Of a DNA stretch of 64,000 nucleotides, positions 43,955 through 52,138 are shown one piece after another. Origin of the DNA: Clostridia bacterium (GTDB lineage: Bacteria; Bacillota; Clostridia; Christensenellales; UBA1242); NCBI GenBank assembly GCA_900753315.1, contig CAADYP010000010.1, positions 35,678-99,677 on the forward strand. The letters are read 5' to 3'. The position numbers and the translations under genes were made by a program. Position 1 is the stretch's first letter; every line of letters begins with the position of its first letter. The notes under the pieces were generated by a model that worked only from the letters and a program-made list of their open reading frames with translations, made no database searches and was not told the DNA's origin.

Positions 43955-45196
43955 CTATTTTTTTGCAGTTGCCAAAACACCGTCTTTAAATGATTTTTCT
44001 ATTTGCACATCGACAATTTCTCCGACCTTCAAATCACCAGAAACATAACACTTGATATAGTTTTCTGTATAGCCGTCAAAATAGTCTCCGTTTTTTGCTT
44101 CAATCAAAACTTTTCCTGTTTTGTTCTCTCTCAAAAATTCAGTTTTAAGTCTATCTCCCAACTCTTCAAGGCGTTTTTCTCTTTCATTCTTCACTTTCCC
44201 TGACAAATCTTTGTAGAGTTTTGATGCGGCCGTGCCATCTCTTTTTGAATAAGGGAAGATATGTAATTGTGAAAATTTCACACTCTCAACAAACTTCAAA
44301 GTCTCTTCAAAATCCTCTTCCGTTTCAGTTGGAAATCCCACAATAATATCTGTTGTTATGCCGGCAAGTGGGAAGTATTTTCTTATGAGTGCAACACTAT
44401 TTGCAAACTCATCTGTCGTATAATGCCTGTTCATCTTTTTCAAGACATTGTCACAACCACTTTGCAATGACAAATGAAAGTGCGGACAGAAGTTTTTAAG
44501 GGTTGACAAAACTTTTAAAAACTCTTCATCAATAAGACTGTCTTCCATTGATGACAAACGCAATCTTTTGCCATATTTGTCCAATGTTTGCAAAAGTTTT
44601 CCAAGTCCCTTTTTGCCATCAATCTTAAAGTCGCTGACATCAATGCCAACAAGCACAACTTCCTTGACATCGTCTGGAAGTTTTTCCACTTCGCTGACAA
44701 TACTTTCAAGGCTTCTTGACCTGCTTCTTCCTCTCAAATATGGTATGATGCAATAAGAACAAAAATGGTCACAGCCATCTTGAATTTTTATAAACGCTCT
44801 CGTCAATGATTGTGCTGAAAACAAGTCATCTTCATATGCGGTAGGAAGTTCAAAAAGATGCGTGCCAGAATGTGAAAGTTCATCCACAATTTTTTTCTTT
44901 CCTGCCGTGCCAATTATCATTTTGACATTTCTATCTTCAAACTGCACAGGTCTGTTTTGACTTGCACAACCCATCACATAAATCTCTGCATTTGGATTAA
45001 ACTTTCTTGCTCTTTCAATCATCTGTCTTGATTTTCTTTCTGCTTCGTTTGTTACCGCACAAGTGTTGATGATATAAGCATCCGCCTCTTCCAAATTGTC
45101 TGTGGCATCAATGCCCCTGCTTTTTAATTCAAAAATGAGAGCATCGCTCTCATATTTGTTTACTTTACAACCCAATGTTAATACTGAAACCTTCAT
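43955..45196 (-). CDS. mtaB: tRNA t6A37 methylthiotransferase MtaB
   Basis: A radical-SAM enzyme adding a methylthio group to t6A37 of tRNA. The 413-residue protein shows an N-terminal UPF0004 domain (TLGCKVNKYESD, NTCAVTNEAE), the radical-SAM cluster motif CDHFCSYCIIPYLRGRSRS and a C-terminal TRAM domain. It starts one base after the rsmE stop codon (2-base gap), as the last gene of the extended hrcA unit. Confidence 0.95.
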   Translation of the reverse strand: MKVSVLTLGCKVNKYESDALIFELKSRGIDATDNLEEADAYIINTCAVTNEAERKSRQMIERARKFNPNAEIYVMGCASQNRPVQFEDRNVKMIIGTAGKKKIVDELSHSGTHLFELPTAYEDDLFSAQSLTRAFIKIQDGCDHFCSYCIIPYLRGRSRSRSLESIVSEVEKLPDDVKEVVLVGIDVSDFKIDGKKGLGKLLQTLDKYGKRLRLSSMEDSLIDEEFLKVLSTLKNFCPHFHLSLQSGCDNVLKKMNRHYTTDEFANSVALIRKYFPLAGITTDIIVGFPTETEEDFEETLKFVESVKFSQLHIFPYSKRDGTAASKLYKDLSGKVKNEREKRLEELGDRLKTEFLRENKTGKVLIEAKNGDYFDGYTENYIKCYVSGDLKVGEIVDVQIEKSFKDGVLATAKK

Positions 45197-45197
45197 C

Positions 45198-45902
45198 CTA
45201 ATTTCCGCTCAAAATTGACACCAAACTCATCATAGCAACTGATGCAGTTTCGCATCTATAAATTCTTCTGCCAAGGCTGATAGATGTTGCACCTGCTTCC
45301 ACAAATGACTCTTTCTCTTTTTGTGAGAAACCACCTTCAGAGCCTACAATAATGGCAATGTTTTTATATTTGTCAAGATTTTTGATTTTTTCGCCCTTGT
45401 CAGTGCGTTCGTTGGCAAACAAAACAAGGTCAAAATCTTTGAAAGAATTGATAACGTCTTTCACAGTTTTTGGTTGATCAATGATTGGCATGATTGTTCT
45501 TTCACATTGTTTGCAAGCATTCATAGCAATAGTTTGCAAGCGTTCCATCTTATTTTCAGTAACTTTTGCAATAACATATTCACTAACAAAAGGCACAATT
45601 CTTGTTATTCCAATTTCTGTCGCCTTTTGCACAATAAACTCAAACTTTTGTCTTTTTGTTATGGCTTGAAAAATAACAATGTTTTTTTGAGGATTTCCTA
45701 TACATTTTTCTTTTCCAATAATTTTGCAAACTGCACTGTTTTTCTCAAATTTTTGGATTTGACATGCATATTCATATTCGTCATTGAGACTAACAAGAAG
45801 TTCGTCTCCAACATTCAATCTCAAAACATTTTTAAGATGATTGTATTCTTCTCCTTCGATATAAACACTTTCTTTTCTTTTTGTTCCAAAAAATCTTCTC
45901 AT
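45198..45902 (-). CDS. rsmE: 16S rRNA (uracil-1498-N3)-methyltransferase
   Basis: A SPOUT-fold methyltransferase of 234 residues. Motifs include KRQKFEFIVQKATEIGITRIVPF and the SAM knot IAIIVGSEGGFSQKEKESF followed by SLGRRIYRCETA. AAGGAG precedes the ATG. It follows dnaJ in the common Firmicute order; prmA, which usually sits between, is missing. Confidence 0.95.
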   Translation of the reverse strand: MRRFFGTKRKESVYIEGEEYNHLKNVLRLNVGDELLVSLNDEYEYACQIQKFEKNSAVCKIIGKEKCIGNPQKNIVIFQAITKRQKFEFIVQKATEIGITRIVPFVSEYVIAKVTENKMERLQTIAMNACKQCERTIMPIIDQPKTVKDVINSFKDFDLVLFANERTDKGEKIKNLDKYKNIAIIVGSEGGFSQKEKESFVEAGATSISLGRRIYRCETASVAMMSLVSILSGN

Positions 45903-45992
45903 AAAGTCTCCTTACACACAAATAATACACCAAAATTTTGTCAAAAATCAAGGAAAATAATCAATTTGCACAAGACTTGTGACACAAAACAA

Positions 45993-46022
45993 CAAAAAAA
46001 GAGATTTTTCATCTCTTTTTTT
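45993..46022 (-). terminator. Terminator of the hrcA-grpE-dnaK-dnaJ operon
   Basis: AAAAAGAGAT and ATCTCTTTTTTT arms with a short loop directly after the dnaJ stop codon. Confidence 0.8.
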
Positions 46023-47168
46023 CTATTTCATTTTGTTCTTGAATTTTTTGCTTTCTGGGAAGTCGTCTTCGCTAAACTTGTTTTGAAGATTCAAAAGTTC
46101 GTCTTTCGCCTTTCTTGACAAGTTTTTAGGGATTTCGCTCTTGATTGTAACAATCAAATCACCCTTTTGAGTAGAGTTAAGACGCTTTACACCTTCGCCT
46201 TTGATTCTGACTATCGTTCCGTTTTTTGTCCCTTCTTCAAGTTTGACTGTCTTGACACCTTTTGTAAGTGGAATATCAATCTTTCCACCCAAAAGGCAAG
46301 TTGTAAATGGCACTGCCATATCAAACATCAAATCAACACCATTACGCTTGAAAATTGGATGCGATGCAACAGAAACTTTGATGTTCAAATCTCCAACAAT
46401 TCCTTGTCCAGCAGGAGCGTTTCCTTCTCCTCTCATGCGGATTGTTTGACCATCGTCAATGCCAGCAGGCACTTTGCAATGAACTTGTGCAGAAACCTTT
46501 TTGCAGCCTTTTCCGCCACATTCTTCACATCTTTCTTTGATTATTTTTCCTGTTCCACCGCAAGTTGGGCAGGCACTTTCACTAATAGACATTCCAAATG
46601 GCGTTCTTTGTTGAACACGAACTCTTCCAGCCCCTTTACAATTTGGACAAGTAGAAAATTCTGTTCCGCCTTTTGCACCAGTTCCGTTACACTTTGAGCA
46701 CACTTCAACTCTGCTGTATGAAATGATTTTTTCACAGCCAAAAACAGCTTCGTCAAAAGTCAAATTCATTGCAATATTGATGTCCGAACCCCTTTGTTGC
46801 ATACGAGAAGCACCGCCACCATTTCCACCACCAAAGGCAGAAAAGATGTCAGAAAAAATATCAGAAAATCCGCCAAAACCTTGACCGCCACCACCAAAGA
46901 AGTCTCCAAAACCACCGCCTTGGAATCCGCTCTGACCGCCAAATTGTGGACCATCGGCAGAGCCATATTGGTCATAATTTGCACGCTTTTTATCGTCTCC
47001 AAGCACTTCATAGGCTTCGTTGATTTCTTTAAATTTTTCGGCAGCTTCAGGTGTTTTATTCAAGTCTGGGTGATATTTTTTTGCAAGACGGCGGTATGCC
47101 GATTTGATTTCATCAGCATCCGCACTCTTGCTCACACCCAAAATCTCATAATAATCTTTATTTGCCAT
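46023..47168 (-). CDS. dnaJ: Chaperone DnaJ
   Basis: Hsp40 co-chaperone of DnaK. The 381-residue protein has the J domain with HPD in KKYHPDLNK, a Gly/Phe-rich linker, four CxxCxGxG zinc repeats (CSKCNGTG, CPNCKGAG, CPTCGGTG, CEECGGKG) and the C-terminal substrate domains. AGAAGGA precedes the ATG; it lies 44 bases behind dnaK. Confidence 0.97.
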   Translation of the reverse strand: MANKDYYEILGVSKSADADEIKSAYRRLAKKYHPDLNKTPEAAEKFKEINEAYEVLGDDKKRANYDQYGSADGPQFGGQSGFQGGGFGDFFGGGGQGFGGFSDIFSDIFSAFGGGNGGGASRMQQRGSDINIAMNLTFDEAVFGCEKIISYSRVEVCSKCNGTGAKGGTEFSTCPNCKGAGRVRVQQRTPFGMSISESACPTCGGTGKIIKERCEECGGKGCKKVSAQVHCKVPAGIDDGQTIRMRGEGNAPAGQGIVGDLNIKVSVASHPIFKRNGVDLMFDMAVPFTTCLLGGKIDIPLTKGVKTVKLEEGTKNGTIVRIKGEGVKRLNSTQKGDLIVTIKSEIPKNLSRKAKDELLNLQNKFSEDDFPESKKFKNKMK

Positions 47169-47212
47169 TATAATTTCCTTCTATTTGGGTTTTTATTTGC
47201 CCTTTCGGTTCA

Positions 47213-49060
47213 TTATTCAATAGTAACGTCAGGGTCATTTCCGTTGTCATTTGCAGAGCCATTTGCTCCTGCATTTCCAGCGTTGTTTGTGCCATCTGCT
47301 CCGTTAGCAGCATTTGGGTTTGCGTTTTGATACATCTTTGTAAAAACTTCGTTTGAAACCTTTGTAAGTTCTTCCAAAGCCTTCTTGATTACTTCGATGT
47401 CATCACTTTCAAAATCTTTCTTTGCTTTTTCGATTTCGTCTTCAAGACGTTTCTTGTCTTCAGCAGAAATCTTGTCGCCATTTTCTTTCAAAAGTTTTTC
47501 AAGAGAGTAAACCATGTTGTCGGCTTGGTTCTTTGTTTCAACAAACTCTTTTCTCTTCTTGTCTTCTTCAGCGTGTGCTTCAGCTTCTTTGATAGCTTTG
47601 TCAATATCAGCTTCGCTCAAATTTGAAGAAGCAGTAATTGTGATGTTTTGTTCTTTGTTTGTGCCAAGGTCTTTAGCAGAAACTTTAACAATTCCGTTTG
47701 CATCAATATCAAATGTAACTTCGATTTGAGGAACTCCTCTTGGTGCTGGTGGAATATCTGAAAGTTGGAATCTTCCAAGAGTCTTGTTTTGTGCAGCAAA
47801 CTCTCTTTCACCTTGCAAAACGTGAATATCAACGCCAGGTTGGTTATCTACAGCAGTAGAGAAGATTTGGCTCTTTCTTGTAGGGATTGTTGTGTTTCTG
47901 TCAATCAATTTTGTAAATACACCACCCAATGTTTCGATACCAAGAGAAAGTGGAGTAACATCCAAAAGAAGAACATCCTTAACATCTCCTGCCAAAACTC
48001 CGGCTTGAATAGCAGCACCAACGGCTACACATTCATCAGGGTTAATACCTTTAAATGGTTCTTTTCCTGTATAGTTTTTTACAGCTTCAACAACTGCAGG
48101 GATACGAGTTGAACCACCAACCAAAATAACTTTGTCGATTTGAGAAGTTGTAAGTTTTGCATCTTTCAATGCCTTTTCACAACATGTGATTGTTTCTTTA
48201 ATCAAATCTTCTGTAAGAGCATCAAATTTTGCACGAGTAAGCTCTACTTCCAAGTGTTTTGGACCATTTGCATCAGCTGAAATAAATGGAAGAGATACTG
48301 TTGTCATAGGAGTTGCAGAAAGGTCGATTTTTGCCTTTTCAGCAGCTTCTTTAAGTCTTTGCATAGCAAGTTTGTCTTTTGACAAATCCATACCAGCATT
48401 TTGTTTCTTAAATTCTTCAACCAAGAAATCAATGATTCTGTTATCAAAGTCGTCACCACCAAGTCTTGTGTTACCGTTTGTTGCCAAAACTTCAAAAACA
48501 TTGTCTCCTATTTCAAGGATTGAAACATCGAATGTTCCACCACCAAGGTCATAGACCAAAATCTTTTGATTTTTGTTTTCTCCCTTGTCAAGTCCATAAG
48601 CAAGGGCAGCAGCAGTAGGTTCGTTTATAATACGCAAAACTTCAAGTCCAGCGATTTTTCCAGCGTCTTTTGTTGCTTGACGTTGGCTGTCATTGAAGTA
48701 TGCAGGCACTGTGATGACTGCTTGTGTAACTTTTTCTCCCAAATAACTTTCAGCATCAGCCTTAAGTTTTGAAAGAATCATAGCAGAGATTTCTTGTGGT
48801 GTATATTCTTTGCCATTAAGTTTAACTTTGTAGTTTGTTCCCATTTCTCTCTTAATTGAGATAACTGTGTTTTCGTGGTTTACGATTGCTTGTCTTTTTG
48901 CAACTTTACCAACAAGACGTTCGCCATCTTTTGTGTAAGCCACAACAGAAGGTGTTGTTCTATCTCCTTCTGCGTTTGCGATAACTGTAGGTTTTCCACC
49001 TTCCATAACAGCCACACAAGAATTTGTTGTTCCTAAGTCAATACCAATAATTTTACTCAT
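47213..49060 (-). CDS. dnaK: Chaperone DnaK (Hsp70)
   Basis: ATP-driven chaperone. A complete 615-residue protein starting MSKIIGIDLGTTNSCVAVMEGG, with the DLGGGTFDVSI phosphate loop, the substrate domain and an Asn/Ala/Gly-rich C-terminal tail ending DPDVTIE rather than the usual EEVD-like Glu/Lys end. TGGAGG precedes the ATG. Confidence 0.98.
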   Translation of the reverse strand: MSKIIGIDLGTTNSCVAVMEGGKPTVIANAEGDRTTPSVVAYTKDGERLVGKVAKRQAIVNHENTVISIKREMGTNYKVKLNGKEYTPQEISAMILSKLKADAESYLGEKVTQAVITVPAYFNDSQRQATKDAGKIAGLEVLRIINEPTAAALAYGLDKGENKNQKILVYDLGGGTFDVSILEIGDNVFEVLATNGNTRLGGDDFDNRIIDFLVEEFKKQNAGMDLSKDKLAMQRLKEAAEKAKIDLSATPMTTVSLPFISADANGPKHLEVELTRAKFDALTEDLIKETITCCEKALKDAKLTTSQIDKVILVGGSTRIPAVVEAVKNYTGKEPFKGINPDECVAVGAAIQAGVLAGDVKDVLLLDVTPLSLGIETLGGVFTKLIDRNTTIPTRKSQIFSTAVDNQPGVDIHVLQGEREFAAQNKTLGRFQLSDIPPAPRGVPQIEVTFDIDANGIVKVSAKDLGTNKEQNITITASSNLSEADIDKAIKEAEAHAEEDKKRKEFVETKNQADNMVYSLEKLLKENGDKISAEDKKRLEDEIEKAKKDFESDDIEVIKKALEELTKVSNEVFTKMYQNANPNAANGADGTNNAGNAGANGSANDNGNDPDVTIE

Positions 49061-49086
49061 AATAAAATACCTCCATGTTTTATTTT

Positions 49087-49728
49087 TTATAATTTATTTA
49101 CGATTACTTTCGCATATCGTATGACTTTTCCATTTAATGTATATCCTGCTTGGAATTCATCCAAGACGATATCTGCTTCTTTGCTCTCATCTTTCAAAAC
49201 TGCAATCACTTCCATTGAATTGTGGTCAAATTTTTGACCGACAGTTTCAATTTTTTCAACATGCAAATTTTTAAGAGCATTCAATATTTTTTCTTCAATC
49301 ATGTTTACGCCAGACAAAACTTTCTCGTCACCGATGCTTTTCTTGGCTTCTTTGAAAGTATCTAGACATGGCAAAAACACTTCAATAACACTTTTCTTTC
49401 CTTCTTCTCTTTGATAGTCCAACTGCTCTGCGACACGCTTGCGATAATTATCAAAATCCGCTTGCAAACGTTGTGCCATAGCAAAATATTGTCCTGCCAA
49501 TTCTTCGTCATGATGATGACCATGGTGATGATGTTCGTGATGGTGACCATTTTCATGTTCGTGGCAATCACATTCGTGATTCTCACAGCCACATTCACAC
49601 TCGTCACCACAAGAACATTCTTCTCCGCAACCACACTTGCATTCTTCATGCTCGGCAGTTTCGTTTAAGTCTTTTTCTTGGTTTTCATCAACTTGACCGT
49701 GTTCTTGTTTCTTTTCTTCGTCTTTCAT
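49087..49728 (-). CDS. grpE: GrpE with a Cys/His-rich metal-binding-like N terminus
   Basis: Nucleotide-exchange factor for DnaK. Residues about 74-213 are an ordinary GrpE: a coiled-coil helix (FAMAQRLQADFDNYRKRVAEQ) and a beta domain ending in NGKVIRYAKVIVNKL. Residues 1-30 are the usual charged leader. Between them, residues 30-55 hold ten Cys, mostly in CxC or CxCxC spacing (CKCGCGEECSC, CECGC, CDC), and residues 51-73 hold 13 His (HHHEHHHHGHHH). This insert is not normal for GrpE and looks like a heavy-metal or zinc-binding tail. Context is normal: it sits between hrcA and dnaK, one base after the hrcA stop. Confidence 0.93.
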   Translation of the reverse strand: MKDEEKKQEHGQVDENQEKDLNETAEHEECKCGCGEECSCGDECECGCENHECDCHEHENGHHHEHHHHGHHHDEELAGQYFAMAQRLQADFDNYRKRVAEQLDYQREEGKKSVIEVFLPCLDTFKEAKKSIGDEKVLSGVNMIEEKILNALKNLHVEKIETVGQKFDHNSMEVIAVLKDESKEADIVLDEFQAGYTLNGKVIRYAKVIVNKL

Positions 49729-50724
49729 TTATTCTCCTTTTTCCTTGTTGAGTTCATCAACAACCACTTTAAGTGCGGAAGCAATACCCATATAATCCAT
49801 CTTTTGTGGTCCAAAGACTCCAATAGATGCAAGCTTGTTTCCACCGACAATAATTGGTGCTTTGACGACTGAACACTTATCTTCACCATCTTCGGCTATC
49901 ACTGCTGAAATGTCTTGTTCATCTCCGTCCAAAACTTCAATCAACTCGTTTTCGTCACTCAAGGTTTTGAGCACTTTCTTTGCTTCTTCGACTTTGCTGT
50001 TGTCAACCAAGTCGACCACACCTCCTGCTTGAACATTCAAAAGTTTTCGTTTGTTCATTTTAGAAAGTCCCAAAATAATGTTGTCCACAACTCCTTGGAA
50101 TGCCTCAATTTCTCCACTCATACCCTTTTTGAATTGGTCAATATTGTCAAGCATGAAACCCATTGTTTCTCCCTTGAAATATTTGGTAAGGTAGTTTGAA
50201 GCATCTTCGCAGTTTTGAGCAGACGCTTTGACATCCATAGTGTTTGTAATATAGCCATAATTTGTGCCAATCAACACCATAACTTTCTCGTCCAAAAGTG
50301 GAATTATCTTAAACTCTTGCAAAACCAAGTTTTCTATGCCATTAACCAAAACCACAGTTGGATAGTTTGTTGCTTTTGAAATAATCTTTGCAATTCCAGA
50401 AACAATTTCTGTCAAACTTTGAGTTCTGTTTTCAATCAACTTGCGGACATCTTCGAGTTCGCCATTGGTTGCTTTTATGTTTTTGAGTAAATTCTCAACA
50501 TAAAACCTGTAACCTTGTGCCGTAGGAACACGCCCACCCGATGTATGAAGTTGTTTCAAAAATCCCATTGCTTCCAAAGCATTAAGTTCGTTTCGCAGTG
50601 TCGCAGTGGAAACATCAAGTGATGTTCTATCCAAAACTCTACCACTTGTGATTGGAGCAGAATCTTTGATAAACTCTTCAACAGCAATATTCAAAATCTT
50701 GATTTTTCTTTCGGAAAGTTCCAT
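49729..50724 (-). CDS. hrcA: Heat-inducible repressor HrcA
   Basis: Represses heat-shock genes by binding CIRCE. The 331-residue protein has an N-terminal winged helix (SERKIKILNIAVEEFIKDSAPITSGRVLDRTSLDVSTATLRNEL, DNA-recognition part VSTATLRNEL) and the TSGGRVPTAQGYRFYV motif, then a GAF-like domain. AAAGGT precedes the ATG. The CIRCE operator lies 26 bases upstream, so it autoregulates and controls grpE-dnaK-dnaJ. Confidence 0.96.
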   Translation of the reverse strand: MELSERKIKILNIAVEEFIKDSAPITSGRVLDRTSLDVSTATLRNELNALEAMGFLKQLHTSGGRVPTAQGYRFYVENLLKNIKATNGELEDVRKLIENRTQSLTEIVSGIAKIISKATNYPTVVLVNGIENLVLQEFKIIPLLDEKVMVLIGTNYGYITNTMDVKASAQNCEDASNYLTKYFKGETMGFMLDNIDQFKKGMSGEIEAFQGVVDNIILGLSKMNKRKLLNVQAGGVVDLVDNSKVEEAKKVLKTLSDENELIEVLDGDEQDISAVIAEDGEDKCSVVKAPIIVGGNKLASIGVFGPQKMDYMGIASALKVVVDELNKEKGE

Positions 50725-50749
50725 AAATTCTCAACCTTTTTCAAGTTTG

Positions 50750-50776
50750 TTAGCACTCTCGACTTTTAAGTGCTAG
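50750..50776. promoter_or_regulatory. CIRCE operator
   Basis: TTAGCACTC, nine bases, AAGTGCTAG. The right arm has A where the consensus has G at its first base and G for A at its last. HrcA binds this element to repress the heat-shock operon. Confidence 0.92.
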
Positions 50777-50780
50777 CACT

Positions 50781-50809
50781 ATTATATGCACATAAAAAGA
50801 AAAAGTCAA
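50781..50809 (-). promoter_or_regulatory. Promoter of the hrcA operon
   Basis: TTGACT at 50809-50804 and TATAAT at 50786-50781 with a 17-base spacer, directly upstream of CIRCE so that bound HrcA would block it. Confidence 0.82.
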
Positions 50810-50869
50810 CAAAAATTGTCAACTTTTTTAAAAAATTTTTATTTTTTCCAAATTTTTCTTTTACACAAA

Positions 50870-51283
50870 CTATTGAGCATTATTTTCAGAGTTTTCGTTC
50901 TCTGAAAGTCCATTTTCATTCTCTTCTACAATATATCCACAGTTCTGGCACATACCTGCTTCGTCACTGTAAATTGGTTTTCCACACTTTGGACATACAC
51001 CCTCAACAACCGCATCTTCTGACTTTTTGTCATACATTTTGAAGAGAGAAATCGCCACACCAACAATGCAAACAACTGACAAGCAAGCAACACAACCAAA
51101 AAAGATACATTGAAACTCTGGAATAGTAACATTCAAAAATGGCTTGTATGTACTTGGATCACTTTTTATAAGATTGTTTATATTTATAATATCTACAATA
51201 TAATAAAATAACAAAACCAAAGAAACAATAAAAATCATGCTCAAAAGCACTTCAATCATCCACAAAATCTTCGTATTTTTCAT
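50870..51283 (-). CDS. Membrane protein with two helices and a zinc ribbon
   Basis: A 137-residue protein: two membrane helices (about residues 6-28 and 58-82) followed by a cytoplasmic CPKCGKPIYSDEAGMCQNCG zinc ribbon and an acidic Glu/Asn tail. AGAGGT precedes the ATG at 51283; a longer start has no ribosome site. Its family is not recognised. It runs divergently from the next gene and ends close to the hrcA promoter region. Confidence 0.6.
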   Translation of the reverse strand: MKNTKILWMIEVLLSMIFIVSLVLLFYYIVDIININNLIKSDPSTYKPFLNVTIPEFQCIFFGCVACLSVVCIVGVAISLFKMYDKKSEDAVVEGVCPKCGKPIYSDEAGMCQNCGYIVEENENGLSENENSENNAQ

Positions 51284-51413
51284 AATTACCTCTTTTATAA
51301 TTATAGCATAAGTCCCAAAATGAAGCAAACAAACTGCAAACTTTTTAAGTTTTGTGGCAAAATCGAACAGCACAACATATCTTAATAGTGTATGGACTTT
51401 AAGGAGGTTAAAA

Positions 51414-52082
51414 ATGTCATTTTACATCAACAATACAAACCCTAACAGACCTGGCCCAATTTGTGGAAATGCAACAAACGGAATATGTGAAAAGATTTTG
51501 ATTGAAACAACAAAAGTGTTTGATGCTTGCGTATGCTCGACAACAGAAACAGGCATAATTTTGCCAGTAACAAACTTTACACCTGCTGACCCAGTTTTGC
51601 CACTCACTTATGTTTCAGCAGAGAATACTCCAAACACAGCACCAACAATTTCTGACCTTGTTATCGACAGACTTGACACCTGCCCAAATTACGCCAATGT
51701 AAGCTTTACACTTACAATCCCTGTTACGGTTACATACCGTGATGCAAACGGAACACTTGGCACAGCGACATCAACAATTACTGTTCAGAAATCAGCATTA
51801 TTGTTTGTTCCACAGCCAGCAATCACACCAGTAAATATTTCAACAGTGGCAACATTCAGTAGCAGAATTGGAACATTTACAACACCAAACACATTCACAG
51901 TAACCGGTTGTATTCAAATCATCATCAAGGTTACAAGCGTAGTAGATGTTTTGGTTCCATCATATGGATATCCAGTTTTGCCACCATGTCAACAAGCACC
52001 ACAAACAAATGTTTGCCCAGGACTTCAAGACTTGCCAATTTACCCTACTGCATCAGCAACAAACAACGTTCCACGAGTATAA
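51414..52082 (+). CDS. Unknown beta-rich Cys-containing protein, possibly spore or cell-surface
   Basis: A 222-residue protein without a classical signal peptide. It begins MSFYINNTNPNRPGPICGNA and then NGICEKILIETTKVFDACVCS, a stretch of the kind I associate loosely with clostridial coat-like proteins. The rest is Thr/Pro/Val-rich and strand-forming (VSFTLTIPVTVTYRDANG), ending in CQQAPQTNVCPGL. About seven Cys are scattered. AAGGAGG precedes the ATG at 51414. Monocistronic. Assignment to the spore surface is only an inference from composition. Confidence 0.55.
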   Translation: MSFYINNTNPNRPGPICGNATNGICEKILIETTKVFDACVCSTTETGIILPVTNFTPADPVLPLTYVSAENTPNTAPTISDLVIDRLDTCPNYANVSFTLTIPVTVTYRDANGTLGTATSTITVQKSALLFVPQPAITPVNISTVATFSSRIGTFTTPNTFTVTGCIQIIIKVTSVVDVLVPSYGYPVLPPCQQAPQTNVCPGLQDLPIYPTASATNNVPRV

Positions 52083-52102
52083 CTCACCCAGCCCCAACAA
52101 CG

Positions 52103-52138
52103 AAAAAAAAAGAAGAGCCAATCACTCTTCTTTTTTAT
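52103..52138. terminator. Shared terminator of two convergent genes
   Basis: AAAAGAAGAG and CTCTTCTTTT arms with A and T runs on both sides. Confidence 0.8.

Noticed and set aside
49411..49668. A plus-strand ORF across the GrpE insert
   Set aside because: It is the antisense shadow of the His/Cys-rich grpE segment; frame use and ribosome sites favour grpE.
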